A stretch of 64,000 nucleotides of DNA, from the NCBI GenBank assembly GCA_022579005.1, contig MU401456.1, positions 1-64,000 on the forward strand, in the 5' to 3' direction. Shown here one piece after another: positions 14,901 through 27,555 of the stretch. Below the pieces are notes generated by a model, which did no database searches, was not told the origin of the DNA, and was given only the letters and a program-made list of their open reading frames with translations. Source of the stretch: Poronia punctata. Its lineage: Eukaryota; Ascomycota; Sordariomycetes; Xylariales; Xylariaceae. A program made the translations under genes and the position numbers. Positions within the stretch are counted from its first letter, which is position 1, and each line of letters begins with the position of its first letter.

Positions 14901-15966
14901 AGTAAATGTCCAAACTAGACACTCGGTGATGCCGTAGACATTGATGAGATCGGCTTTATCGGCCCATCTGTCAACTAATGTTGCGGTCATAGCCTCGCCA
15001 CCGATAGCAAGAGCTTTGAGGGTTGGTACTTCGACTGGATCCAACTGTTGGGCCACCGTGGGAGTCAGGCAGGCATAATTCGCCTCCAGCCTCCTGATAC
15101 TGGCAGCCAGGTCATTCAGTCTTTCCCAGTCGGAACATACGCAAAGTATAGCGCCTTGCATAAAGGTACCGAATATATCGCCCATACTCGTGTCAAAAGT
15201 AAAGGCTGCGAACTGCAGTGTGCGCGAGTGCGGCCGGATGCCCATGGCATAACTGTGGTGACGGATGCTGAAGCACATGGGGCCGTGCTCTTGCACTATG
15301 CCCTTTGGCTTTCCCGTAGATCCGCTGGAGTACATGAGAAACGCGGCATCGTTTGGTGATACACGACGCGGTGGCGGCAGGGATTCTACACCCGGACCGA
15401 CCAACCCATCCACCATGAGGTCGGGCTTTGCCACGATTGACACGACGCCGGCATCCTGGACGACATGTGCCAACGTTGGGCTGGTGACGGCAAATCGTGC
15501 CTTTGTGTCATCGAGAACAGTACTCAGTCTCTTCTGAGCGTTGCTTGGGTCGAGCGGAACACATATCGCACCTTGATCCCACAAAGTTAGTACGAGTCAA
15601 GGTGTCAGTAGGACAGAAGTAGAAGTGCTCACCAGCTTTGAGGATAGCAGTGACTACAGCAGGTGCTAACCTGGATTTCTCGTGGAGGAATAAAACAAAG
15701 TCTTGATGTTGTATTCCAGCTTCGACGAGATGAGCTGCGAGTTGTGAGGAGATGCGGTCGAGTTCGCCGTATGTGAGACAACCATCCCATGCAGAGATGG
15801 CAAGATTATCTGGTGTTAACTGGGCTTGCCGTTCGACAACCTCGTGAAGACAGCAGTCCTCAAGGTCATCTTGGCTATTGTTCCACTGCGATATCAACTC
15901 CCGATCCACGGAGCTGATTCCATTGAACAACAGTGGGCTTCGCTGTGACGTGTCAAGGCTGCCCAT
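5947..15966 (-). CDS. trimodular non-ribosomal peptide synthetase, A-T-C-A-T-C-A-T-C
   Basis: The five-exon model on the minus strand is 15966-15633, 15571-10850, 10777-8699, 8619-6152 and 6096-5947. It gives 3,250 residues with consistent phase. Introns (61, 72, 79, 55 bp) have GTGAGC or GTAAGT donors, and two show TACTAAC branch points. Approximate domains: A1 28-555, T1 (Ser about 614), C1 665-1090 (HHCTYDG), A2 1110-1640, T2 (Ser about 1698), C2 1745-2170 (HHALYDG), A3 2190-2705, T3 (Ser about 2765), C3 2820-3240 (SHALLEG). All three A domains keep the P-loop (SGSTGKPKG, SGTTGTPKG, SGSTGVPKG), the TGD motif and the late catalytic Lys. There is no epimerase, methyltransferase, thioesterase or reductase domain, so C3 is the expected release domain. 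Splicing the last 50 codons restores a normal C-domain end. The ATG has A at -3 and G at +4. The product cannot be predicted with confidence. Confidence 0.95.
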
Positions 15967-18402
15967 GTTGCTTTGATGATGGGCTATCTGGCCCTTCGCA
16001 ACATACGCATGGAAGTATCCTTGGGGTGAGGGGAAATATCGAGAAGTGGTGAAAAGGATATGACTAGCAGGACGGCCTGTTATGGCATATGCCTCCTATC
16101 CAGTTTTTCCTCACATATATCCACCGCCTTAGCGTTCGAGTTAACCGACCGCTTCTCACCTTCAGGGGCTGACTTCAGCATATACTGAGCAAAGGTTCCG
16201 AGAGTCCGCTTAGGAAGGAATACGGTACGCGAATCTTGGACGTTACGCTTGAAACCAACGTAGTCGGACCAATGACCCGCCCCCCCAAGCTTTTTGCAAC
16301 GACGCATTGCAGATATACATTCCCGCTGGATGGGATCAACTCGTTTACACCTCGTATACACAGTGCTTGCTGCAAGCGCTCCGTCTCTCGACTTTCGAGA
16401 ACCCCCGGTCTTGATACATCATCCACCGAAAATCTGACGGGGTCGGCGATGAGTTATCGAACCGGTATCGTCCAGAACAACCTTGAACTGGGCGTTGACT
16501 ACGGCCACCCCTTCGTGTGTGGCCTCTAGGCTAGATCGTCACTCGACAAGACGGTGACGCCAGCCCTCTCCGCCACCGACCTCCCCTCCCTCCTCTTGCG
16601 ACGCTAGGCCCGGCAGGCCTTTTCCGGGAATAGCCGGCCATAGAGGCTACCTAGTAAGGCGATGTGAGGCGGCATTACGATATCGTTCGATGAAATCATG
16701 TGCTCGGCGCGTGACAAACTCTTCCAAGCAGCTGAGCTACCTACCTAAGACAGGCCAGCCATGTCTTGAAGCTGCACGCCTGACCCTGTACACCCTGTTT
16801 GTATATGCAGTCCTGCTCCGCTATGCTGCGGCCGCCATAAGCAAAACAATATGCCTCCGACGATATTTTCGGCGACCCATTGGACTAGAGGTAATGTTTT
16901 TCTTCTCCCCTTGGGCATTTGGGTAAGCTGCTCTAAAAGGCAATCATTGGTTGCGGAGACGCTAAGAAAATCCGGACTGGTTTAAGCAGGTCTTCTGGCA
17001 TTAGTCAAACTATACTGCTTACGTGCATCTGCATCTGTAAGGCGTGCAATCAACGGGAGTCTAGGCCACCCCATATACCCAATACTCGTACTTTAATTTT
17101 CCATGCTTTACCAGGGGGTAGGCAACCTCCTCCGGCATCAGTAAATGTAGGTGTGTAGTAATATAGGCTGCACATCTGTAACACGGCATATTATATATCA
17201 TATCGTCGGTAGTCTTATACACCAATCATCAGACTGTATCAGTCAGCTTTCCCTAGCATTACATAATAACGGATTAAACCTCCGTCCGGGAGGTTTCGTA
17301 GCATCATACGGTTTATACGTGTCTACCTACTTAAGGTTCTCGGCAAACAAAAATAAGTTCTTCCTCTTGGTAGTACCTACCTACCCAGATTAATAAAGCC
17401 TCTACTTGACTAGGGCGAGTAAGTTGTCTAGGCGAAAATCTATAACGGTTGCCATGTAACATTACACGGCACATATTACCAATTTAGGACCGTACCTACA
17501 TAATAGATCTTACTACCTGCCTTGGCGTCTAACTGCCCAGAAGATAATATTATCTAGAGATGTATCCCTTTCTTCACCCTAGACTACCTACCTAGGTTAG
17601 ATCGCGGAAAGGGAGGAAAAAATTAAAAGGGTTGGAGAAAGTACCGGGTTTCTAGAACATCAGGTCCAGTGATAAAAAAAAAAGACCCCTTCCCACGCGG
17701 CCGCGTCAGCGGAGTAGATGCTATATACAAACCCATCTGCATACACCTGCTTAATAAGGCTGCGGCTTGCAGAAAATACGGTTTTAAAGTTTTTCAGGGT
17801 CCAGACAAGGGCTATACAGGATCTGCGGCCGACATGGACATGCCCCTCGGATCCCCCCCCCCCCCCCCACGTTACCTACGAGTATTCCCCAAATTCCGTA
17901 TGTATTATGTACATGTACCACCTCGGCCCTTCCTCTCGTGGCCGGTTGAAACGAGACAGGGACGGACACCCCCCCCCCCCCCCCCCGGGGGGGTTCCCTG
18001 TAAATGATTCCAAGTACCTTTTGCACTGTGGACTACCTACCTAGGTTAGTCTAAAATACTTTTTTCTACGAGTACTGAACCTTCACCAAGCTGCATGTGT
18101 CATTACCGGGATCTGGCAGAACTTACCTAAGTTAAAAGTAGACTCAACCGAAATAAATTAAGTAATCCATCCAAGTAGATTTCACATACCTAGGTATGCA
18201 AGGTGAATTGCTTCTTTATACGTGGCATTTTGTGTAAACAGAATGTGAGCAAAGTAGTATACAATCCGTATACCGTAGTTTATTTTATATTCATCGCCAG
18301 ATAGAGAGAGATATCACAAACAGATGCAGTCGTCTATGTAACATATTTTTCGTAGAAATCAACATAATCTCATAGCCATTATCAACGCCGTAGTTTTTCG
18401 TT
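15967..18402. other. intergenic region: NRPS promoter side and ABC transporter 3' side
   Basis: No gene could be supported. Minus-strand frames of 83-93 codons at 16080-16426 overlap each other in different phases and match no family I know. The NRPS 5' leader just upstream of the ATG is pyrimidine-rich on the coding strand, as in many fungal promoters. A C16 run lies at 17853-17868, and a C18 run abuts a G7 run at 17969-17993. Many TACCTACC or CCTAGGT-type words occur. Confidence 0.6.
16084..16093. promoter_or_regulatory. perfect palindrome GGCATATGCC upstream of the NRPS
   Basis: A 10-base perfect palindrome lies about 120 bp upstream of the NRPS start codon. Palindromes of this size can be binding sites for dimeric transcription factors, but no other copy in the cluster was checked exhaustively. 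Its regulatory role is only a guess. Confidence 0.2.
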
Positions 18403-21400
18403 TTACCGTGATGATTTATACACAAGACGCTCAAGCTTTTCCTTCTCGCCGCTCTCGTTAAGCATCCGTCGGAACTCTCCATTAGGGTTCTCCAGTAGTT
18501 TTCTAGGCTCGTCAAACTCGACTACGTAGCCATTATCCAAGACAAGAATCTTGTCGAAATCGGCAATCGTACTCAGACGATGGGCGATGACAATCAAGGT
18601 GCTGCCACGGAACTGCTTCCGGATGCTGTCTTGGATCAGACTATCCGTGGCCATATCGACCGCCGAGGTGGCTTCGTCGAGAACCATGATCTTTGGCCTG
18701 GCTACTATGGCTCGAGCTAGGCAGACGAGCTGTCTCTGGCCTTGTGAGAGACTGAGTCCGCCTTCAGATACCGGTGACTCTAGGCTCTGGAATGTACTAC
18801 TGCCCTGATCCTCATTTGCGTTGCCCATCTCTGGCGTGTTGAGCAGATGGACATGTCTGAGACTATCGAGCAGGACACTATCTTCATACTGATTAAAGAC
18901 ATCGAGGTTCGTGCGGAGCGTGCCAGAAAATAACACAGGATCCTGCGGGATAATAGAGAGGCGACTTCGTAGAGCCTGAAGGCTAATCTTGGAAATATCC
19001 GTGCCATCGATCAAGATCCGGCCAGCTCTAGCCTCGATGAAACGGAATAGTGCAAGTGTGAAGGACGACTTGCCACTGCCTGTGCGTCCAACCACGCCAA
19101 TCCGCTGACCAGGTTCGATATCAAAGGTAATGCCGTGAAGCACCGAAGGCAGGTTCGGCGCATAGGCAGCTTCCAGTCCATCGACCTGAATCCGGCCCTG
19201 TGATGGCCAGTTAGGTGGCGGTTCGGCTCCAGAGCGGTCTTCAGTCGGCATATCGGTATACTCGACAATACGCTCGGTCGAGTTCATGTCTAGTTCCATA
19301 GCCGAGTACCTGCGGATCATTTCCACCACTGCCTCGGAGTACTGCAGCGAAAAGCTCAGGGCAAAGCCAGCCAGAGCGGCGTTGATGTTTTGATTGGCAG
19401 CCACCACAGTTGCCACGGCAAAAGCGAAGGCGCCGCCGATTATACCCATGCGGAAGGACATCCATCGCTGCGTCAACCAGAGATTCCAGGTTGAACGACC
19501 ATACTCGTCGAGCTTGTCGTGCATGCTTTTTTGATAATCGCTGGCCTTCTGAAAGCAGCGGATCGTAATCAGGCCAGTCAATGTCGAGCCGTAGTGTTCG
19601 AAGACGGGAGACTGTGCGGTTGCTTCCAGACGTTTGACCTCTCTCGCGCCCGGCAGATATTGTGACGTGTAGTACACACAGATGATGCCCAGGATGACCG
19701 AAGGAAGCAACATGTAGACGGAAACAAACATTCCGGCAATGACAATTCCTAGGAAGGCCAATCCGCTCTCCCAGAAATGGCTCACATCGCGAGCGAGTTT
19801 CGAATCGACAGAGTTAAAGTCGGCCGCGAAGCGGTTCAGGATTCGGCCGTTAGGTACTGTATCCAACCATCGTAGAGGAGCCCGCAGCACGGTATCGGTG
19901 AAGGAGACGAACAAACTTCGCGAAGCTTCAATAGACCCACGGCAAAAGAAGACGAACTTGACGCCGGCGAGAACTGTGGCTATGAGGGAGACTAGAAGAT
20001 ATCCGCCCAGATAGTAGTACAAGTCGTTCGTCGCCTCGGTGGTGCTTGCGGTATCCGCTTGGCGGAGGGCCACGGCAGCGTGGGCCGAGCTTGGTTGATT
20101 GTGATCTTGTTCCGTCCACACCTTGACTAGCCATGCTCGGCCAAGAAGAGCCCCTTGGGCGAGGACGAAAACGCCGAGGGCAGTACTCCAAAATGGAACG
20201 CCACCTGCCGCTATCATGTAGGCTGCATACACCTGCCGTTTGATGTGTCCCCGCTCACGCACCTCATCTTCTACGAACTTGGCTGCCTTACCTCTCAGTA
20301 CTTGGTCCTCTTCTTCATCTTCAAAAGAATCCGAAGTCTGAGACGAACTCAAAGAACTCCTTGTCTCTTGGGGCATTTTCTTGGGGATTTGGGTTCTCGT
20401 TGTAGCATAGCTACAGGTATTGCTCGGCGTCAGTCGGACGATATATGAGCTGGCGGGAAGGACTAGTTCCTCGTGGTGCGTGGCTAGAATCCGAGTACGA
20501 CCGGCTGCCAAACTTCCCAAAAGACCATTTGTTAACAGATGTCGACCAACGTGTGCGTCGACGGCGCTGAAGATATCGTCCAAGACGAGTGTCCCCGCTC
20601 TGGAGTACAGCGCGCGGGCGAATGTGATACGCCACCGCTGGCCACCGCTGAGGTTGATGCCGTTGGCACCGACTTCGGTGAACTCTCCATCCGGCATGAT
20701 GGCGATATCAGGCTCCAGTGCGCATGCCCATATCACTTGCTTATAACGAGCCTTGATAAACGGCAGGCCGAAGAGGATGTTGTCTCTGATACTGGCGTTC
20801 TCCGTCCAGGGAATCTGGGCGACATACGCTACCGCAGCAGGGTCAATCCAGTCGTCATTCGAGACAGCTTGGCCTGCCGGTGTTGTGATGTTTCCTTCAA
20901 GCACATCGGACTCTCCTAGGATGGAAGAAAGAAGTAGACTTTTGCCGCAGCCCGTTTTACCGAAAATGACACTGTAAGCTTCGGTGTTAGTAAATGATGG
21001 CAGCAAATATTAGTTAGTCCGGAGATTAGGTTTGGAGACATACCTCAGTTCTCCCTTGGGGAAACGCAGATCAAGCTCTCGCAGTGTGAAAGAGCTGTTG
21101 TAATCGTCGTCATAGGATTCAGAAGGCCATCTCGCAGTCACACGATCAAATACCACCTGTTCACCCACGGCTCGAGGCGGTATTCTCTCCTGGCGCTCAA
21201 GATGTTTCTGGATTCTTTGAACACTGACATTGGCATCGATAGCTTCCGTGATCAGGTTAGGCACCACACTCAAGGCGTACTCCAAAGTCGCGAAAATAGC
21301 CAACGAGGTAAATGCGGTAGCCGGCGAAATTCCTCCCTGCTGCCACGCATGCACTGCGAGAGAGACGGTACTGAAGAGAAGTGGAGCAGCCATCCAGATG

Positions 21401-23291
21401 CAGAGTAGACAACTGACTAGGATGTATACCCACCATTGTTGCTTCAGCTCTCGCTGTCTAATGGCGACGATCATCGACTGCCACTGCTCTTCGACGGCGG
21501 AGAACTTGATCTGTCGGATTCCGCGCAGAGCCTCCCCGACCAAGGCCATTCTCTGGTCGCGGATGGTCATGACCGAGTCTTGGGCATCCGAGTACTTCCT
21601 AGTGGCCCACAGATTTAGTGGTGTAAGGGCGATCGGGACCACGAGCCCAGCGCAAACTCCTTGCCACCCGAGTAGGTTGAAAAGGATACTGAGCGCTAGT
21701 ATGAGGTTGACAACCGTGCTCAGGAACAGATTGTTCTCGGCAGCAAAGTTGGAAATGCGGACAGTGTCGACACCGACGAGATTGATGATACCCTGCTGCA
21801 ACCCTTGCGAAGGGTCCTCTTCTTCGTCGCCATCGGCAGGGCTCCCACTCGGCTTCCCGTCGTCTGTAGCCAGCATCCCCTGCCCTTCTTCGCCATCCGG
21901 GCCAAGATCGAGATCGGCGTCGCTCTCTGTCTCCTTCTCCTTCTCCGCCGATTCTGCTCCCTTGATGTCTTTGGTACGCAAAGACTTTTGGAAGATCATG
22001 GCAGCCAACTGTGAGCGAACAGGCACGGATAACATGGCCCAGTTAATCCACTCTAACCAAGACTCGATGACGACCTGAACCACCTTGCTTACTCCCAATG
22101 CAGCTACCCAGAACCAAAGGCTGGCGACTGTGAAGCCGGGCGCGTGGCGCTGCTCGAGGAGTCGCAATATATTCAACATGCATATCTGAGGCGCATAGAG
22201 CGCAAAGCTCGACGCGACGGTCAAGGTCCATTGTTGGAAGAAGAGGCCTTTGTGAGCCAAGAAAACTTTGAGCCAGAGCGACTGCCATCGTGTATGGCTA
22301 AAGAGGGTGAGGAACCGGCTCAGAAGGGGTTCCGTCCGCGCCTCGTAATGTAGACTGGGGAGATCATCGTATTCGAGCCTTTCCTCCACCTTGGCTTTCG
22401 TCAAAATCTGTGCGGCCCAGGCGAAGGAGTACCGTTCCCAAGCAGACACGGTGTACTGCCCGTCGACGATGCGATCTTCATGGTGTACATTGGGCCTACG
22501 TGGTATGCAGAGTGTGGATGCTGCCCCGAGGAGTAGAAGTATCACATCCCCCGCAGCGAAGAGGCCGACTCGGTTGTCTGTCTCTGCGGCGGATCTATAA
22601 ATTCGATAGGCCCTGGTAATAACACCGGCGCCGCATGACCCGGCGATACAGCCGCCGATTATGAATCGTCGCGTCGGGTTGGTAACCACGAAGAGAGTCA
22701 CGGTTTGTAACACCGTCAAGATCTGCCATTCAACAGATTAGCAGGGGTTAGGCATGATGCATGATAGGAATGGGGAGAGGGGGGGATGTAAACGGCCAAC
22801 GAAAGGAATTATGAACGTGGAAAATGAGAGGTAACGTACACGAGCAAGCAAGTCTAGAAACTCTATCTTGGGCTGGGTATTTCCTAGCAGCCCCAGTGTG
22901 CAAATGGCTACATCTATGGCGACAAACAGAAAGGCTAGTAACTTTGGTAGGCGATCACTAAACTTGGCCAGCGCCTCGTCACCCGCTTCGCCGTCCTCGT
23001 CTACATAGCCGCGCGAGGGTAAATGACTATATCTAAAACCATATCGGCGGCTCGTGATGCTCGCAAGGACCGCGGACGGTGATATTGTACATAGTATATA
23101 TGCAGTCGTCGAGGCGGCCACGACCAGCGCCACTACAGCATTCGGCGTTAGCGTTTGCGACAGCAGTCAGAAAGCTCAGACGAGTCTGAGTTTGAGTCTG
23201 AGTCGACTCCAGGCCGTCTTGGAGACAATCGGGGCAGGAAGGGAGAGATGGAGATTTTGGACGTTTACTCACACACACTCTCAACAGTCAT
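18403..23291 (-). CDS. ABCC-type (MRP-like) ABC transporter
   Basis: Proposed exons on the minus strand are 23291-23273, 23132-22840, 22722-21044 and 20971-18403, giving 1,519 residues with consistent phase. The first tiny exon is the least certain part. The protein has hydrophobic N-terminal segments, a first transmembrane domain interrupted by a long acidic cytoplasmic loop, and then NBD1: Walker A GKTGCGKS near 670, LSGGQ near 769, Walker B LVLDDIFSAVD. A second transmembrane domain and NBD2 follow: Walker A GRTGSGKS near 1294, LSQGQRQ near 1406, Walker B IMVLDEATSAVD. NBD1 has Asp where NBD2 has the catalytic Glu, the asymmetric pattern typical of ABCC pumps. It lies between the NRPS and the P450, which suggests export of the peptide product or self-protection. 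The substrate is unknown. Confidence 0.9.
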
Positions 23292-25022
23292 GGGCACAGC
23301 TGCTTTCGCACGCGTATGTCTTCTCGTCTGTCTTGGTGAAGCGTAAATGCTTGCTCACTTTCCATCAGAGAAAAGATGAAGAGAAGCGTATGCGCCAGGT
23401 TTGACATCGGTATTGATTGCTGAATACAGGATTACCATCTACCATGCCACTTAACTGACTGTGCCCTACGTTACGGTACACATCGCACTGTCCAACTTGT
23501 CTCGGAACGGAAAAGGCGAGGGATGGCGGTACCTGCCGAATATGATTGGCCTTGGCAACTTGGAGAAAAAGTTTTCTTTGTTCATCACAGGGTTCTATGG
23601 CGTACAACTAATTCCCTGCATGTGGGAGGTAAGCCCGTAAGCCAACACTCGGCAAAGTCATCTAAAGTCCTCTCACTTGGCAAATCCAATATTTTCCTTC
23701 ATATCGTAGCAACTACACGTGAAGTCACATACATATTCTGAGACATTGTGCCGTTGCCCAGCATCTAGCGGACATTCGTACGAGTCCCAAGAACGAAGTT
23801 TTGTGGTAAGCATCGTCCTACTCGTATGTTGGTGTTAGACCCTGATTCCTTGTAGGGCAGTGGATCGACCTTCTGGCCTAAAATTCGGCGTCGTGATTGT
23901 GGGGTAGGACATATCCCAGATATTCGATTGATTGGGTCGAATACCCAATTCCTGAATCCACTTAATAACCTTGAGGCTGAGTGATGGAAACCTCCTACCT
24001 TATATGTGTAAGCGTATCTGGAATTTTACCAGGATTCTCCAACCGAATGCTTAAACGGCGGCCGCTTGCCTAAAACTTCAGCGGTGGAGGTAGGTACTGG
24101 TACGAGGTGAACCGGACGTGGTTATATATACTGTGCAGCAAAAAGAAACATTCGAGATTGTATACCCCCTTACCTTAGGGAGTAGGGTGTCGTTAGCCGG
24201 ATCTTGATCAGACGGTAAGATCCGCTAGGCCATGACGACCTGCCAATAGGGTGTTTCCTGACGATCCGCAGTACGTACCGCGGAGGCTAAGGATTTAAGG
24301 TAAGCATGCCTGTGCCTTGTCGTTTTCTTCAAAGATGTACGCGCCCCACTTGTTCACGCCTTCGACGTACCTACTCGTACCTACTGTATCCAGTCGGTCT
24401 TGTCGGTCTTGTCAGTCTTGGAGTCTTGCTCAGCAAGCCATCGTCAGAATTCTAGATCCCTCTTACACCATCAAGTACCCTCAATAGTGCTTATGCATAC
24501 CCCAGTTTCTGCCCGAGAGTCACCAGAGCCCGTAAAAGTGGCCAAACACCGGTGTATCGTACCAAGTGGCAAGTATACCGGTGGTCATGAGCTAGAGTCT
24601 TGTTCGTTGCAACGTCGCTGGTGGGAACGCGGCCGTTGTCTCCGGGTTCGACTCTCATTGGATTTCCTTCCTTGCTGGTGCCAGCCTACCATGGTACTGT
24701 TCCCATGTGGGCCACTTAATGAGATGGCCGGCCGCACAGAGAAGTCGGTTTAAAACGGTTTGGGGGGATACCGTTTGTCTCAGAAGGCAGAGGACCTAAG
24801 GGGGTAGGTAGAGAAGCGATGTTGTGATCAAGGCACTGCATGAAAGTGCACCGAGTTCTGGTAAAGTAGTATATGAGATGGAGCTAAGTGTTGGAATATA
24901 ATGGAAGTTTGCATGACTACGCTCTCATGTGCCTTGACTGAAGTGTGACGGGGGCCCTGTATACTCTTTTTGCTGTTTATACACTCACATATCTCATATA
25001 TCTCGAGTATCAAGCTAGGAAG
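23292..25022. other. divergent intergenic region between ABC transporter and P450
   Basis: These 1.7 kb separate the start codons of two divergently transcribed cluster genes, so both promoters should lie here. The region has no supportable gene. It contains a strong inverted repeat (24198-24224), a run of TCGGTCTTG-like direct repeats near 24393-24425 and scattered GTACC words. A B-box-like GGTTCGACTCT at about 24644 is not accompanied by a foldable tRNA. Confidence 0.6.
24194..24227. promoter_or_regulatory. inverted repeat CGGATCTT / AAGATCCG in the divergent promoter
   Basis: Arms at 24198-24205 and 24217-24224 are perfectly complementary over 8 bp with an 11-base spacer. Skipping one base (C24197), three further pairs form outside them (24194-24196 with 24225-24227). 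The CGG-ending half-sites in inverted orientation resemble the CGG-N(x)-CCG sites bound by fungal Zn2Cys6 dimers. The position between the two divergent cluster genes fits a shared operator, but binding is not shown. A cruciform or terminator hairpin is the alternative reading. Confidence 0.35.
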
Positions 25023-26751
25023 ATGGAACTCTTGGTGCATGCACCTTTTCTGGCGATTTGTGCTGTGCTTTTCTTGGTTGTATACTTCGTTCGCGTTGTT
25101 TTCTTATCCCCTCTCTCCAAGATTCCCAGTGCCCATTGGTCTTCCAGCTTCTCTTCCGCTTGGATATTATGGCAAAGATGGCAAGGTTGCGAGCTCCCGA
25201 GTGCAGTAGAAGCACACCGAAAACTCGGCCCCATCGTCAAGTTGGGACCCAAGGATCTCAGCGTCACTTGTTACGATGAAGGCATCAGAAAAGTCTACGG
25301 CGGAGGCTTCGACAAGCCCGTTTACTATGACTTTTTCGGCTATTATGGGTAAGGAAAGGAGTTCATACTATTCTTTTTCTTCAACCGAGGAAAGACACAC
25401 GACGGCTAACACGGGGCACACAGGACTTCGAATTCTTTCTGCAGTAGGACAAGACAACAACATGCCATGCATCGGCGGCGTATGTCGACACCGTATACAA
25501 AGTCGTCGCTTTTCAACTCTGTCGAGTTGACGGCCATGACAAGAAGAACGTTATATGAGCGGTTACTCCCCCGTCTGCAGCACGAATCCAAGGTTGTAGC
25601 TCCAACGGAAATGTTGGAGCTGAGTTACGCTCTCTGCCTCGACCTAGTCACCCAGTTCATCTTCGGATTCTCGAATGCCTCCAACTTTCTTCAGGCCCCC
25701 CAAGCCGAGACGATCGAATGGCTCGACCATTATGAGAGGCGCTACTGCAAAGAGTCGTTCTGGTCCCAGGAGATGCCGCTGGTACACAAGATGCTCACGT
25801 CTCTTGGTGTAGACTTGATGCCGGCGGGCCATGTTGAGTCAACCGAGTGGCTCGAGAGCTGGATGATGGAGATGTGTGATGGCGCAGAGAGGACACTCCA
25901 CAACAAGTCTCACCAGCCCGAGGATGCCCCCCTCGTCTTTGAGCCCGTATATTCTGCATCCAAGAAGGAGTATACACCCTCAGATCTTGAAAGTCGTCGC
26001 AAGGCCATAGCGAGCGAGCTGTTCGACCACATGTCCGGTGCCCGGGAGGTCTTGGGGTTAGTACTCGCTTACACCATATTCTACATTGCCCGCCACCCTA
26101 CAGCGCAGCAGACACTCCGAGAGGAGCTCGTGGCGGCCCAGCTAGACATGAGGTGGCACGGAGAAGAAGTTACGGATAGCAGCGGAGGTAAGATGCCTTC
26201 GCCGCAAGCAATGGACAAGCTACCATACATGTCGGCCGTGTTGAAGGAAAGTCTCCGCATGCGCCCCAACAGCACCCCCTTACCGAGAGTCACGCCCAAA
26301 GATCGCAGCGTCACCCTAGCCGGCTACGATAACATACCGCCGGAGACGAGAGTCAACTCGTTCCAATGGTTTGTTCACCGAGATCCCACCAAGTGGGATG
26401 CCGCCGATGAATGGCGGCCAGAGCGATGGCTGGAGGATCATCCTTCCTGTGAGTCCAGCGAGGCCATCGATTCGGGCGAAGCCAGACTATGGGCCTTTGG
26501 TAGCGGACCAAGGATATGCGTCGGTCTGCATCTGACACATTATTGTAAGTTGTTAGCCCCCTGGGCCTCAACCGACGTCGGACTTGTTAATATCGATGCT
26601 AACATGCATGAATCAAGTGATGCGCTATATCTTGGCGGCTATTTTTGGAAATTTCCAAGTCACGGTTGCCGATTATGAGTCGTTTGGGAAACATACGCCA
26701 GGTTCGCTCGAGGACAAGTTATGGTTGAAGTTTGAGCCGTTGAAGGTGTAA
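25023..26751 (+). CDS. cytochrome P450 monooxygenase
   Basis: Exons 25023-25348, 25424-26544 and 26618-26751 give 526 residues. Both introns (75 and 73 bp) have canonical ends and CTAAC branch points. The chosen ATG opens a hydrophobic N-terminal anchor of about 25 residues and has A at -3 and G at +4, so the protein should sit in the ER membrane. The K-helix motif ESLR lies near 383 and the haem-binding motif FGSGPRICVG near residue 473, with the Cys thiolate ligand. The expected I-helix (near 310-325) reads GAREVLGLVLAYT and lacks the usual acidic-Thr pair. The CYP family cannot be assigned by eye. It probably oxidises the NRPS product or an amine precursor. It is divergent from the ABC gene and runs toward the decarboxylase. 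Confidence 0.93.
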
Positions 26752-27555
26752 AGTTTCGGTATTGGTTGTCAGTTGCAGGTAGCAGTGTATCTTAATGTGG
26801 CACTGCTGTTGGACCCAAAAGCAGATGTGTAGACTATCATAACCGGGCAGAGTGCCGAAAAGTTTCAATTTTCCATTCCTGAAAGAAGAGGAAGAAGAAG
26901 AAGAAAAAACCATGTCCAAATTATGCCCTCCGATGGCCGCGAACAAAGACAATGTCGGACATGTCATCGGTAGGGCTAGGACCTATTTAGGGGTAGATGC
27001 CTCCTTACCAGGTAACTTACGTGGGACTTGGGCTGCAATAGATAAGTAGCAAACAATCTTAACGTTGTGTCAGATTTCTCATGTCATGGAACCGAAAAAC
27101 ATACCTACTCAATCCCGTCGGAAGAGATATATAGAACATATATTACCGTGGCAATAGAAAAAAGAACTACGACGTCAGTTCTATGATCTGTGAAAGCCGT
27201 ACATGTAGATAAGGTACTCGACGTAAGGGAGTTGGTTCCTCGGCTCCAATTGTTCCGCGCAATCCCCACGTGTGCCCACTGCCCGCTAATCCTGGGCTAG
27301 AACGGATGGACTCTTTCAAGGGATCTTAACGCCGAACATCGGCAAGTCATTCCATCAGAATTTCATGCAAGGTACGGCAAAGACCGACCGAACCTCTGAC
27401 CGTGATAAAGTTCGGAGCCGAGTAAACGAAAACGTTTTTTGCCCAATCGCTTCTTGTTCCAAGCTGCATATTGTTGCAGCAGATCATCAAACATACATAC
27501 AGCGCTGTTCTGACCCGGGTTATACCTAGAACTCAAAATCGACGACTAGTGAAAG
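26752..27555. other. intergenic region, P450 3' side and decarboxylase promoter
   Basis: Eight hundred bases without a supportable gene lie between two genes on the same strand. A GAA-rich stretch lies at 26880-26908. I see no RNA gene, repeat array or strong palindrome. Confidence 0.6.

Noticed and set aside
16080..16529. Overlapping frames of 83-97 codons on both strands upstream of the NRPS
   Set aside because: They overlap in different phases, show no family similarity, and the NRPS already has a well-placed start codon downstream.
24636..24660. B-box-like GGTTCGACTCT suggesting a tRNA
   Set aside because: The T-stem arms do not pair and no A box or acceptor stem fits upstream.
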